A program made the position numbers and the translations under genes. A stretch of 41,186 nucleotides of DNA from Candidatus Enterovibrio escicola. GTDB lineage: Bacteria; Pseudomonadota; Gammaproteobacteria; Enterobacterales; Vibrionaceae. The notes beneath the pieces are model-generated. The model saw nothing but the letters and a program-made list of their open reading frames with translations, was not told where the DNA came from and made no database searches. Below, piece by piece: positions 27,990 to 37,183 of this stretch; within the stretch, counting starts at the first letter, position 1; each line of letters starts with the position of its first letter. The stretch spans positions 1 through 41,186 of the forward strand of contig NZ_NBYY01000006.1 in NCBI RefSeq assembly GCF_002464935.1, given 5' to 3'.

Positions 27990-28068
27990 CATGCTAAATA
28001 TATCACAGAAAGGAACATGCCTTGAGCCCCACTACATATAGTTTATGGGAGAAAATTCTTAGGTGAAA
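27990..28068 (+). repeat. About 80-bp repeat, copy 1
   Basis: Sequence from 'ctaaatatatcacagaaagg' to 'ttcttaggtgaaagaata' recurs, about 85% identical, at 30020-30100. This copy sits between the 5' end of the IS91 remnant and the IS256 remnant. Confidence 0.75.
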
Positions 28069-29083
28069 GAATAGGGAGCGGGATCAAGTTCAATAGCACC
28101 CTAGTTCCGCCCTATTTCAAGCGAACCAAAAATATAAAAAAGCTTATCCCTTGGCTCTATCTTCGGGGGATCTTCACCGGAGATATGCAGCCAGCCCTAG
28201 AACCGCTCTTAGGTAATTAAGTCAAGGGGTTGTCAACAAACAGTGTTTCTCGACTCAAGTAGCAGTGGGAAGCAGCTTACGACCAGTGGCGTAAACTCGA
28301 CCTAAGTAAACGGCGGTATGTCTACATTTGGACCGATGGTATTTACTGCAAAGTTCGGATAGATGACAAGCGTTACCTGCTTGTTGTCATCGGCGTCGAT
28401 GGTGCCGGACACGAAGAAAGTGCTAGCCGTTATCGATGAGATAGTGAGTCTAAGGTCAGTTTGCTTGAAGTTCTGTCACAGCTAACGTACCAAGATATCA
28501 GTATCGCTCCTGAACTCGCCATTGGTGATGGCGCTTTAGGTTTTTGGAATGCAGTGACAAAGCATTGGCCAACACGCGTCATCAGCGCTGCTGGGTACAA
28601 AAAACGGCCAATGTATTAAACAAAGTCCCAAAATCTGTTTAACCAAGAATGAAATAATCGCTTCACGATATCTGGATGGCGGAGACACAAAAAGAGGTAC
28701 ATAAAGCCTTCGGACAGTTCGAAACGAAATATGGTGATAAATATCCCAAAGCAGCGGAGTTCCTGACCAAAGACAAAGTGGAAATACTGGCATTTTACGA
28801 TTTTTCCGTTGAGCAATGGATACATATTCGAACGACAAACTCCATTGAATTAATGTTTGCAACGGTGAGGTTAAAAATGAACAAACCCAAGAATTTTTGA
28901 AGCTGAAAAACAACACTGGCAATGGTTTGCAAACTGATGCAAACCGCTAAGGTTAACTGGCGTAGGCTGCGAGGCTTCAAATTACTCGCGGATATCATCA
29001 AAAGCGTGAAATTTAGAAATGGCATTCGTGAAACAAACATCAATCATCAGGATACTGCTCTGGAAGCTGCACACCAGATTTAA
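28061..29083 (+). mobile_element. IS256-family transposase pseudogene
   Basis: Plus-strand frames read 'IPWLYLRGIFTGDMQPALEP', 'RYVYIWTDGIYCKVRIDDKR', 'LLVVIGVDGAGHEES', 'LTYQDISIAPELAIGDGALG', 'AETQKEVHKAFGQFETKYGD' and 'FSVEQWIHIRTTNSIELMFA'. They match the Mutator-type (MULE-like) DDE transposase of IS256 in order, up to the stop at about 29083. In-frame stops and several frameshifts inactivate it, and the N-terminal quarter is missing. Confidence 0.85.
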
Positions 29084-29257
29084 CCATAGCTCATGCTTTA
29101 CAGGCCTGATTTAATCAACAACACTAAATGGCACATGTATCAGAATAATTCCTCATAAATAAATTTGCAGGATGGTAAAATATAGCTGACAGCAGTGGGT
29201 TGAAATAAGTAGTCAAGATACTTGGCTGTTCGCTTTGAGTAGCGATCTTTCTCAGTT

Positions 29258-29334
29258 TGGTACACCTAACTGGACTCGAACCAGCGACCTCTACCATGTC
29301 AGGGTAGCACTCTAACCAACTGAGCTATAGGTGT
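29258..29334 (-). tRNA. tRNA-Val (anticodon GAC)
   Basis: The minus strand folds as a complete 77-nt cloverleaf. The acceptor ACACCTA pairs with TAGGTGT, the D arm is GCTCAGTTGGTTAGAGT, and the anticodon stem CTACC/GGTAG closes the loop CTGACAT (anticodon GAC). A T arm with GGTTCGAGTCC follows, and CCA is encoded. The gene is intact although IS debris lies within 250 bp on both sides. Confidence 0.95.
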
Positions 29335-29379
29335 AACTACCATGCTCCTAAAGTTCTTATCACCTTGTGAACAGGATGC

Positions 29380-29408
29380 ATACTAGCGAGTAGGGGCAAT
29401 GCACGCAA
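29380..29408 (-). promoter_or_regulatory. Probable promoter of tRNA-Val
   Basis: On the minus strand TTGCGT (29403-29408) and TAGTAT (29380-29385) are spaced by 17 bp. A GC-rich discriminator (GCATCC) follows, as is common for stable RNA genes. Transcription would start about 38 bp before the tRNA. Confidence 0.55.
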
Positions 29409-29507
29409 GCGTAAACCTGCACTTTTTTAATTTGGGTATTCCTTTCTACTACTTCAGTACATAATTCGATGCATTTTACGTCATAATTTTTTATTTTCAA
29501 TAAACAT

Positions 29508-29735
29508 TAATCCTCCCATAATAAATGAAGTAAATGCCCAAATAACGATCTGACCGTTTGAATCAAATTATAACTCTTAAAAGGACTCTAGCATGAATAA
29601 GTTAGACGTTGTTTCTACCGATATAGAGAAATTTTATCAGCTTTTCCTCCCTGTTTGGAAAAAACACCGTATTTCAGGTGTCAAAACAGTAAATAAACCT
29701 TCTCGCCTTTCAATCAGTGAAATTATGACGATTAA
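29508..29735 (+). mobile_element. IS982-family copy F, 5' fragment
   Basis: A degenerate left end at about 29508 is followed by the leader and a start codon at 29593 ('MNKLDVVSTDIEKFYQLFLP'), up to 'LSISEIMTI'. It stops there and abuts other debris. It is diverged from copies A-E. Confidence 0.7.
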
Positions 29736-29799
29736 ACCCTACGTCATCTAAAAAACAGAGGTCTTGTATCTTAAGTTACCATCAAATACTCTAAACATA

Positions 29800-30285
29800 C
29801 AGTTAGGAGAGTGCTACCAAAGACTAGCTCTACCACGTGTATTGAGGATGTATTCTGTCTTGACAATTCTCTCATTGCTGACTTCGTTGACGTCAGTTTC
29901 CTTGGGTAAAAATTGACTTATCAGACCATTGGTATGCTCATTCAACCCACGACTAATTGACCGATACGGTCTGGCAGAACAGATAAAAGGCATGAATGAA
30001 TTTCATCTGATCAGTCGAGCTAAATGTATCACAAAAAGGGACATACCTTAAGCCCTACCACATATAGTTTCTGGAAGAAAATTCCTAGGTGAAAAAATAG
30101 AAATTCGCGTCTGTAATTTCAGCAACCTCTTCATGACCGACGAACTCTGTACCTTTATCCGATGTAAGGGTCTTGAATTCATGGAAAGTGGAATTTACAA
30201 TTTTAACAAACGTCTCCACCTCTGTACCCGCCTTCTTATAGGGCATCTGTTTGAGTCAGCAGCGTCTATTTGCTTTATCCACCAC
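29800..30285 (-). mobile_element. IS30-family pseudogene split by a small insertion
   Basis: Minus-strand frames give 'MPYKKAGTEVETFVKIV', 'FKTLTSDKGTEFVGHEEVAE' with 'ITDANFYF' (30100-30240) and, after a gap, 'ARPYRSISRGLNEHTNGLIS' and 'FLPKETDVNEVSNERI' (29870-29975). This is the IS30 DDE core, of a type different from the IS30 copies at 425 and 2860. About 120 bp (29976-30095), containing the repeat at 30020-30100, interrupt it between 'FYF' and 'ARPY'. Confidence 0.7.
30020..30100 (+). repeat. About 80-bp repeat, copy 2, inside an IS30 pseudogene
   Basis: Matches 27990-28068. The short sequence beside it (GAACAGATAAAAGGCATGAAT, about 29977-29997) is also next to copy 1 but in inverted orientation, so the two loci are related by a rearrangement of IS91-linked DNA. 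Confidence 0.7.
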
Positions 30286-30287
30286 GG

Positions 30288-30845
30288 TGCGTTGTTGATT
30301 AAATCAAACCTATAACGCACTGCTTCCAATCTTTTTTTACAGTCTTAATTTTTCTGCTGGTGGACAGGCATACCGAGTCTTATAACCTTTATTCATCGCT
30401 TTCACATTTGCCAGAGCTTCACCAACTTGAGAATTATAATTACGAAGAGTGCATTTAGAGCTTAGCGACTGTTTATACCGAAACATTGCTGTTTCAGCCA
30501 ATGAAAGTTTGTGATAATCCCTGTCCTTTTCTCACTCCATAAGTTTATCATTTTTCAATACCTTTACAGCTTCATTTCTAGGATGGCCTTCCTTCCAGTA
30601 TCTCTCGTTGCTTCGAGGTGGAATATTGGGCGTTATTCCTTTGTTTTTAAGTACCTAGTGACATGTTCTTATGTCATAGACTCAATCAGTACTGACTTGC
30701 TGTATCTTTCGTCGTAATGGGCTAAGCAATGTAGGTAAAACCGCATTATCACCCATAGCAACTAGGCTAACTTCTGCAGCAATAACCTCATGAGTAGACA
30801 CATCAATGGTAAAATGAAATTTGCGACAGATACACCGCTTATCCT
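30288..30845 (-). mobile_element. IS5-family (IS903-group) 3' half
   Basis: A terminal repeat (GCGTTGTTGATTAAATC) at about 30291-30307 is followed by the C-terminal and central parts of the transposase on the minus strand ('ANVKAMNKG', 'VDVSTHEVIAAEVSL'), much as in the copy at 34808. The N-terminal part is missing. Stops interrupt the frame. Confidence 0.75.
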
Positions 30846-30877
30846 TAATCTCAGATCTGTATAAGAGCTGAGGTTAA
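30845..30877. repeat. Imperfect palindrome of IS982 ends
   Basis: TTAATCTCAGATCTGTATAAG is an IS982 right end. It is followed at once by AGCTGAGGTTAA, the outer part of an oppositely facing end. No transposase lies between. It abuts the cut IS5 copy on its left. Confidence 0.65.
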
Positions 30878-31470
30878 TTAGTAAGGGTTGAGTTGATGTC
30901 ATCCTCTAACAATTCCATATTTTCAAACAGTACTAATATGCTGATAAAAACCACATTTAATATCAACGGTTGCCATAACGATCACATCTAAAATAAGCAT
31001 TCTAAGTGAACCCTATCAAAGGGTTTAACTGGGTTTTGTACATTTCCCCACACGATAGTGAATTCATATCTTATTCACTTAAAACCAGAAACGCCGACTG
31101 ATCCAACCACCATAGGGAACAGTTCAAAGCCGGTGGACACAAGTTCTACCTTATCTTCCTATTTAGATTCGATTGGCATAAAATGCAGATTTCCCTGATT
31201 TAGTTCTCTGGATCTTTTAAGTTTCAGTTAATAGTCTGTTCGTATACTCTTCCTGAACTGGATTGAATCATGTTTCGGTATATATCTCATATTTCACACA
31301 GTGACTTCTATGAATATTGAAAAGATACACCAACTTTAAATCTCACCCTGTTGCGTAATTTTATTGCGTAGTTAAAATTTTACTTCGATTATCGTGTATT
31401 TATTTCATTTTGATTAATCTCAAAAAAGACACAAAAAATACTTTCATTAAGTACGCATTACGAAATTGCC
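30878..31470. other. Intergenic DNA upstream of thrS with no recognised gene
   Basis: About 590 bp of AT-rich DNA with no frame I can support on either strand and no IS match. A short inverted repeat (AACCC/GGGTT) lies at about 31011-31030. The part next to thrS may hold its promoter and leader. Confidence 0.5.
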
Positions 31471-31480
31471 ATTTTTAAAG

Positions 31481-31486
31481 CGTATA
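31481..31486 (+). promoter_or_regulatory. Possible -10 element of the thrS promoter
   Basis: TATAAT lies in 'gcgtataattgg', about 50 bp before the thrS start. No good -35 at normal spacing is visible. The leader after it could hold the translational operator known for thrS in E. coli, but I cannot fold it with confidence. Confidence 0.4.
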
Positions 31487-31538
31487 ATTGGTACAGGTGC
31501 TACTTCGTGTGTAGCATCACTGTAAATAGGATAACTAA

Positions 31539-33467
31539 ATGCCTGTAATTACTCTTCCTGACGGCAGTCAACGTTCTTACGACAACCCTGTTTCTACTCT
31601 TGATGTTGCTTCTGACATAGGACTTAGCTTAGCCAAAGCATGTATTGCGGGTCGTGTAGAGGAGACACGTGTTGATGCGTGCGACCTTATTAAACATGAT
31701 GCAAAACTGGAAATCATCACTGCTAGGGATGCAGATGGACTTGAAATTATTCGTCACTCATGTGCTCACTTGCTAGGTCAAGCGATTAAGCAACTGTTCC
31801 CAGATGTGAAAATGGCGGTTGGTCCAACCATAATTAGTGGTTTTTATTATGACGTTGACCTTGACCATTCTCTAACACAAAAAGATCTAGATGAACTTGA
31901 ACAGTGCATGAAAGATCTGGCAAAAACGAAATATCGAGTCATCAAAAAAAACGTGAGCTGGCAAGGAGCACGTGACATATTTGAATCCCGTTGTGAACCG
32001 TACAAAATTAAAATTTTGGATGAAAACATCTCGCGTGATGACTACCCAAGCCTTTATTACCATGAAGAATACATTGATATGTGCCGTGGTCCGCATGTGC
32101 CGAATATGAGTTTTTGTCAAAACTTCAAGATCTTGAACGTTGCGGGCGCCTACTGGCGCGGTAACAGTAACAACAAGATGTTGCAACGTATCTATGGTAC
32201 AGCTTTTTATGCCAAGAAGGAGCTTAAGGATCATCTTATTCGCATTGAAGAACGCGCGAAACGTGACCACCGAAAACTGGGTAAGCAACTTGATCTGTAC
32301 CACATGCAGCCAGAAGCCCCTGGCATGGTATTTTGGCATCATAACGGCTGGAACATATTCCGAGAACTAGAAAAGTTTATTCGTGAAAAGTTGACTGAAT
32401 ACGATTATCAAGAAGTAAAAGGAACACTGATCATGGATCGTGCTCTTTGGGAACGTTCTGGTCACTGGGACAAATATTCGGATTACATGTTCACGACGCA
32501 GTCAGAAAGTCGTGAATATGCATTAAAACCAATGAACTGCCCAGGTCACGTCCAGATTTTTAACCAAGGACTAAAGTCTTATCGTGATTTACCACTACGT
32601 ATGGCCGAATTTGGTAGCTGTCACCGTAACGAACCTACAGGTGCTCTGCATGGTTTGATGCGTGTTCGTGGTTTTACTCAAGATGATGCTCATATTTTTT
32701 GTACACCCTCTCAAATTCAAAAAGAGGTTATGTCATGTATATCAATGGTTTATGACGTATATAAGACCTTCGGGTTTAAAGCAATCGTTGTAAATTTATC
32801 CACTCGCCCAGAAAAGCGTGTTGGTTCAAATAAAATGTGGGATCTCGCAGAGGCTGCATTGGCTGAAGCACTAGAATATATGGACATTAAATTCGAACTC
32901 CTAGAAGGTGAAGGTGCATTTTACGGTCCTAAAATAGAATTTACACTACATGATTGTTTGGATCGTGCGTGGCAGTGTGGTACTGTTCAACTCGATTTTT
33001 CGCTTCCTGAACGTTTGGGGGCAATGTACGTAGGTGAAGATAACGTACGTCATACTCCAGTCATGATTCATCGCGCAATTTTAGGTTCTCTAGAACGTTT
33101 TATCGGTATTTTGATCGAAGAATACGCGGGGTATTTCCCCTGCTGGTTAGCTCCGAAACAGGTTGTTGTAATGAATATCACGGATAACCAAGCTAAGTAT
33201 GCTCAGGAAATAGCGAAAAAACTGCAAAAATCAGGATTCAGAGCATCATCGGACTTGAGAAATGAGAAGATTGGCTTTAAAATCCGCGAACATACTTTGA
33301 ATCGTGTACCTTATATGCTAATCTGCGGCGACCAAGAAATGGAAGCTGATGGGATAGCAGTACGTACTCGTAAAGGTACAAATTTAGGTAAATACAAAAT
33401 TAAGGAATTTATTTCTCTGCTTGAGAACGAAGTTCGCACCAGGATGCTCAATATTTTGGAGGAATAA
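31539..33467 (+). CDS. thrS: Threonine-tRNA ligase
   Basis: A 642-residue class II synthetase, the same length as the E. coli enzyme. The TGS domain occupies about residues 1-63. The editing domain has its zinc-like HxxxH site at His73 and His77. The catalytic core carries the zinc ligands Cys334 ('MNCPGH') and His385 ('QDDAHIF') at the same numbers as in E. coli, with a third in 'MIHRAILGS'. The anticodon-binding domain fills the C-terminal 100 residues. It charges tRNA-Thr and edits mischarged Ser-tRNA. It is the first gene of thrS-infC-rpmI-rplT; its last codons supply the Shine-Dalgarno of infC. Confidence 0.97.
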   Translation: MPVITLPDGSQRSYDNPVSTLDVASDIGLSLAKACIAGRVEETRVDACDLIKHDAKLEIITARDADGLEIIRHSCAHLLGQAIKQLFPDVKMAVGPTIISGFYYDVDLDHSLTQKDLDELEQCMKDLAKTKYRVIKKNVSWQGARDIFESRCEPYKIKILDENISRDDYPSLYYHEEYIDMCRGPHVPNMSFCQNFKILNVAGAYWRGNSNNKMLQRIYGTAFYAKKELKDHLIRIEERAKRDHRKLGKQLDLYHMQPEAPGMVFWHHNGWNIFRELEKFIREKLTEYDYQEVKGTLIMDRALWERSGHWDKYSDYMFTTQSESREYALKPMNCPGHVQIFNQGLKSYRDLPLRMAEFGSCHRNEPTGALHGLMRVRGFTQDDAHIFCTPSQIQKEVMSCISMVYDVYKTFGFKAIVVNLSTRPEKRVGSNKMWDLAEAALAEALEYMDIKFELLEGEGAFYGPKIEFTLHDCLDRAWQCGTVQLDFSLPERLGAMYVGEDNVRHTPVMIHRAILGSLERFIGILIEEYAGYFPCWLAPKQVVVMNITDNQAKYAQEIAKKLQKSGFRASSDLRNEKIGFKIREHTLNRVPYMLICGDQEMEADGIAVRTRKGTNLGKYKIKEFISLLENEVRTRMLNILEE

Positions 33468-33470
33468 GGT

Positions 33471-34016
33471 ATTAAAGGCGTAAAAAAAGCCCCCGCTAGA
33501 CAAAATGCTCATCGTTTGAACGACGAAATCATTGGTGTGACTCAAGTTCGTTTAACTGATATTGACGGTGAAGCAGTTGGTGTTGTTTCAATCGAAAAAG
33601 CTATTACAATTGCTGAGGAAGCAGGGGCAGATTTAGTTGAAATCAGCCCCAATGCTGAGCCGCCTGTCTGTCGTGTGATGGATTACGGGAAGTTTGTGTA
33701 CGAAAAGAGCAAGGCTGCGAAAGAACAGAAGAAAAAGCAAAAAGTTATCCAGGTTAAAGAAATTAAATTCCGTCCTAGTACCGATATTGGCGACTATCAG
33801 GTGAAACTCCGCAACTTAGTCCGTTTTATTGAAGAGGGTAATAAGGTCAAGGTCACTATTCGATTCCGTGGTCGTGAAATGGCACATCAGCAGATTGGTG
33901 TTGATGTTCTAAATCGACTGAAGTGCGATACGACTCATATCTGTTTGGTAGAAAGTTTTCCAACAAGGATTGAAGGTCGTCAAATGATTATGGTTCTTGC
34001 GCCAAAAAAGAAGTAA
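33471..34016 (+). CDS. infC: Translation initiation factor IF-3, AUU start
   Basis: A 181-residue protein. The N-terminus begins at ATT (33471), giving (M)[19 protein letters not shown], which aligns with E. coli IF-3 (AUU start, KGGKRVQTARPNRINGEI); an ATG-only reading would lose these residues. The N- and C-terminal IF-3 domains are present ('[20 protein letters not shown]', '[14 protein letters not shown]', '[20 protein letters not shown]', '[15 protein letters not shown]'). IF-3 binds the 30S subunit, prevents premature 50S joining and discriminates against non-canonical start codons, so the AUU start allows it to repress its own translation. It starts 3 bp after the thrS stop; AAGG lies just before the ATT, and GGAGGAATAAGG spans the junction. 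Confidence 0.95.
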   Translation: MKGVKKAPARQNAHRLNDEIIGVTQVRLTDIDGEAVGVVSIEKAITIAEEAGADLVEISPNAEPPVCRVMDYGKFVYEKSKAAKEQKKKQKVIQVKEIKFRPSTDIGDYQVKLRNLVRFIEEGNKVKVTIRFRGREMAHQQIGVDVLNRLKCDTTHICLVESFPTRIEGRQMIMVLAPKKK

Positions 34017-34129
34017 TTTCGGTATACAATATAAGTAAGTGGTGAGGGCTATGTCCTTGGGCGTAGCACCTTTAGTGCGCTAAATTAGATTAATATTTAC
34101 AACATGCATGCAATGCGGAGTTATTCATC
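34017..34129 (+). promoter_or_regulatory. Leader between infC and rpmI, possible L20 control site
   Basis: The 113-bp gap contains short GC-rich complementary segments (around 'gggctatgtcc', 'gcacctttagtgc'). In E. coli L20 represses rpmI-rplT by binding the leader upstream of rpmI. The structure here is not resolved by eye, so the role rests on position. Confidence 0.3.
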
Positions 34130-34324
34130 ATGCCTAAGATGAAATCAAAGAGAGGTGCAGCTAAGCGTTTCAAAAAAACTGCTGGCGGCTTCAAGTTCAA
34201 GCACGCGACTAAACGTCACATTCTGACTAAGCGTACTACTAAGAACAAACGGCAACTACGGCCAAATGCAATTCTACCTAAGTGTGAAGTTGCAGCGGTT
34301 GTGCGTATGCTCCCGTACGCATAA
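34130..34324 (+). CDS. rpmI: 50S ribosomal protein L35
   Basis: A 64-residue very basic protein of normal length: it starts [20 protein letters not shown] and contains '[15 protein letters not shown]' and '[20 protein letters not shown]'. It is a late-assembling 50S protein. It is cotranscribed with infC and rplT, and separated from rplT by 33 bp carrying a GAAGGAGAG Shine-Dalgarno. Confidence 0.97.
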   Translation: MPKMKSKRGAAKRFKKTAGGFKFKHATKRHILTKRTTKNKRQLRPNAILPKCEVAAVVRMLPYA

Positions 34325-34357
34325 TTTTTCTTAGTTTTTCTGCGAAGGAGAGAGTCG

Positions 34358-34711
34358 ATGGCTCGCGTAAAACGTGGTGTGAGAGCTCGTGAACGTCACA
34401 AGAAAGTTCTAAAACAAGCTAAAGGTTATTATGGTGCACGCTCTCGTGTTTACCGTGTAGCTTTCCAGGCAGTTATTAAAGCGGGTCAATATGCTTACCG
34501 TGACCGTCGTCAGAAGAAACGCCAATTCCGTCAGCTATGGATTTCTCGTATCAATGCTGCGGCTCACGAAAACAGTCTATCTTACAGCTGTTTCATAAAC
34601 GGTCTAAAGAAAGCGTCGATTGAAATCGATCGTAAAATCCTAGCTGATATAGCTGTATTTGACAAAGTGGTATTCTCTGTGCTTGTTGAGAAAGCAAAAA
34701 GTGCTCTGTAG
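34358..34711 (+). CDS. rplT: 50S ribosomal protein L20
   Basis: A 117-residue basic protein, the normal L20 length. The long N-terminal helix '[20 protein letters not shown]' and '[20 protein letters not shown]' are typical. L20 is essential for early 50S assembly and is also the translational repressor of the rpmI-rplT unit in E. coli. It is the last gene of the operon; the stop is 5 bp before a strong terminator. Confidence 0.97.
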   Translation: MARVKRGVRARERHKKVLKQAKGYYGARSRVYRVAFQAVIKAGQYAYRDRRQKKRQFRQLWISRINAAAHENSLSYSCFINGLKKASIEIDRKILADIAVFDKVVFSVLVEKAKSAL

Positions 34712-34715
34712 ATTT

Positions 34716-34749
34716 ACAGAAAAGGAGCGCCCAAGCGCTCCTTTTCTGT
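34716..34749 (+). terminator. Strong intrinsic terminator after rplT
   Basis: A perfect 15-bp stem (ACAGAAAAGGAGCGC / GCGCTCCTTTTCTGT) with a 4-nt loop CCAA. The T-rich part lies inside the 3' arm and downstream. Its symmetry makes it bidirectional. Confidence 0.85.
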
Positions 34750-34807
34750 CTAGTACTATGTGGTTCCCTATTTCTGTAAACATAAATCTAGAAATTGTTA
34801 GATTCCC

Positions 34808-36310
34808 CAGTGTTATTGATAAAATATGGCCTATAACGCACTGATTCAGGTTTTTTATAGTCTTAATTTGTCTGCAGGCGAACAAGAATACCGAGTCTGA
34901 GAACTTTATTCATCGCTTTCACATTTGCCAAAACTTCACTAACTTGAGCATTGTAATATAGGATGAGTAGTTTAAGGCTAAGCAACTGTTGATAACGAAA
35001 TATTTCTGTCTCTGCTAATGAGAGTTTGTGATAACCACTGTCCTTTTTCTACTCCTCCTGTTTGTCCTCTTTTAAAACCTTTGCAGCATCATTTCTAGGA
35101 TGCCCTTCCTCTCAGTACCCCACATTGCTTCGAGGTGGAATACTGGGCATTATTCCTTTGTTCTTCAGTACGTGGTGATATGCTCTTGTGTCATTGGCTC
35201 CATCAGCACCGACGTGCTGTATCTTTCATCGTAATGGGTTAAGCAATGTAGGTAACCTCAGATCTGCATAAGCGCTTGCTTATCAAATAGAATCATCTTA
35301 ATGCTAGGTTTCTTTGGTTAAAATAAATACGCGATAAGCCCTGCCAGCAAATTAACCATAAAGCTGACACAACTATGGTGCCAAGAATGCTCAATTTTGG
35401 ATATGTTTTTTTAACACCCGTTATCAGTATAAATCCCTACTCTGAAAGTTCCAGCGCCAATGGATCAGAGATATAAGCTTTATCTTCGTATAAACATCCC
35501 CAAAGTTCGTTAGCCATTGCCGGCACAGGCTTCCTATCATCCACGTTAAACGTGATCACTTTGACTGAGATAATGCATACCTTGATCATTGATCATAAGG
35601 TGTAATTTGAAGCCATAGAACCATCACATCGTTCCTTTTTCTCGCTTCGTGGCACCTTTAAGAACCTGATGTATGAAAATACGTAGGTTGTGACAAACCT
35701 GTAGCTTGGATGAATCAATGAAGGCAATCCCCGTCGGCTTTGCCTGACGGTGAGTGAGATAAGAACAAAGCGAAACCAGATCACTTTGCATGAGCCTGAA
35801 CATTTGCGTGTCGCTAACTAATTCAGGAAATTCGTTGGTGAGGTAGCGACAAACAAAGTGGATGTCATAGGTTTTGAAGTCTCGATACCCTGATTAATGG
35901 AAAGCTATAACTATCGTCATCACTTCGCTAACTGAGAGGAGAGAAGGCTTATTTCTTTGTTTGATACCGGAAGAAATTAGGTATTTTTCCCATGCAGGGA
36001 AAAAAGTTTGCCAGAAGTCATCAACATCGACGAAAACAGCGTCTAAGTTATTCATGCCCAAGTCCTTGTGCAGTCAATAGTTTATTTCAAACGATCAGAT
36101 CGCGACTTGGGTATTTAGTTCATTTCTTATGCACAGCTCAGGTTAGGTAAAACCTCATTGTCATCCACAGAAACTAGGTTAACTTCTGCAGCAATAACCT
36201 CATGAATAGACACATCAACGGAAATATGAAGTTTCCGCCAGATATACTGATTTTCTTTACGATGTTTACAAGTTTTCCATTCACCTTCACCGTATCCTTT
36301 TAGGAGGCAT
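34808..36310 (-). mobile_element. IS5-family (IS903-group) copy interrupted by IS982 copy G
   Basis: The 3' part (34808-35254) and a further part (36144-36310) of one IS903-type element flank an IS982. The outer end at about 34808-34828 is a mutated IS903-like terminal repeat, as shown by alignment with 30288-30310. Minus-strand text includes 'GISVRLQTN'-like and 'VSIHEVIAAEVNLVSVDDNE'-like parts with many breaks. The N-terminal part is missing beyond about 36310, where a second-type IS982 fragment starts. Confidence 0.75.
35255..36143 (-). mobile_element. IS982-family copy G, 889 bp, both ends and 6-bp target duplication
   Basis: It runs from ACCTCAGATCTGCATAAG (35255) to CTTATGCACAGCTCAGGT (ending 36143). 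TAGGTA is present on both sides (35249-35254 and 36144-36149), and removing the element plus one TAGGTA restores the IS5 sequence seen in other copies (GCAATGTAGGTAAAACCTC). The transposase frame is broken throughout. About 100 bp coding for the final catalytic Glu region are missing near 35410, at the same junction as in copy D. The element was therefore probably already defective when it inserted and was moved by a transposase made elsewhere. Confidence 0.9.
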
Positions 36311-36722
36311 TGAGGGTTTGAAGGGTTGACTAAACGAGATAAATGGACGATGGGAGGGTTCTATAGCTTTGAACTTCATCTTATCATCAACGAGCAAGAC
36401 GGTATCTTTACGGTAAGGATAACAACATCCAAGGTTGATGACAGAAAACCAGTGCCTGATATAGTCGATAACCTCTGGGGATCACTCCATCAAGACAAAG
36501 GTATATATCAAGCTCCCTTAGAAATACACTCACCGAGAAATGAGTTAGTCTCATTAGGAATACACGGAAGCACATGAAACAAAAGGTGATGAAGCTTTGG
36601 GATCGTCCTATGTTAAGAAAACGATTTATCATCGAGACAGTCTTTGAACAACTAAGATACATATCCAAAATCGAGCGTTTTAGGCACCGAAGTGGGGGAA
36701 GCTTTATGGTCAATTTGTTTAC
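36311..36722 (+). mobile_element. IS982-family (second type) 3' half
   Basis: Plus-strand frames read 'MGGFYSFELHLIINEQDGIF', 'KVDDRKPVPDIVDNLWGS' and, after frameshifts, 'KVMKLWDRPMLRKRFIIET' and 'RYISKIERFRHRSGGSFMVN'. The catalytic Glu region lost in copies D and G is present here. Sequence divergence from copies A-H marks a second IS982 type. It ends 5 bp before the stop codon of the TerB-like gene. Confidence 0.75.
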
Positions 36723-36727
36723 CCTGC

Positions 36728-37183
36728 TTATTTAACATTAGCCTGTACATCTAACTTTGCTTTAATAAATAGGGTATGATCTAAGTAAAGCAACTCCGCT
36801 GTTTTTCTGATAATAGACTCTTCCAATGGATCTAATTTACCATCTGAGTAAGCCACTTCCCACATCGCCTTAACTAAGGAAAAACGCTGACTTTGATTGA
36901 GCTGTCGGAGTTTGTCGGTATATTCATAAAGTGATACAGACTCTCTAGCATGAACTTTCGCCTCATTAATCAATATATTCGCCGCGATCTCATCCATGAA
37001 GAGCAACGTGCTAAGCATGCGCGTCTTAGCAGCGGTTTCTCGTTCATCAGGTTCGTAGTCCGAACTTGAGACCTCACAAAGTAAACCTGCCACAGCGCGC
37101 TGACACAACTGTCTGTTTGAAAAGGTGTTTCCACCATCTTCTATAAATACTTCTCTCAAAATAGAGGATAACTTTGAAAACAT
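36728..37183 (-). CDS. TerB-like domain protein
   Basis: A 151-residue all-helical acidic protein. It has the TerB/DjlA-N fold signature: a helical repeat with acidic positions 'SSDYEPDERETAAKTRMLST' in the first half and 'EVAYSDGKLDPLEESIIRKT' in the second. TerB-like proteins occur widely; in many vibrios such small ones are annotated as tellurite-resistance TerB family, but nothing here shows a link to tellurite (no other ter genes). The function is unknown. The gene is intact, although an IS982 fragment reaches within 5 bp of its stop. No -10/-35 pair is evident upstream. Confidence 0.75.
   Translation of the reverse strand: MFSKLSSILREVFIEDGGNTFSNRQLCQRAVAGLLCEVSSSDYEPDERETAAKTRMLSTLLFMDEIAANILINEAKVHARESVSLYEYTDKLRQLNQSQRFSLVKAMWEVAYSDGKLDPLEESIIRKTAELLYLDHTLFIKAKLDVQANVK

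Noticed and set aside
28536-29043. Minus-strand frames of 69-128 codons in the IS256 region
   Set aside because: The plus strand gives clear IS256 transposase motifs; the antisense frames lack any recognisable domain.
36728-37183. Tellurite resistance locus
   Set aside because: Only a lone TerB-like domain protein is present, with no terA, terC, terD or terZ neighbours; the fold alone does not show the function.
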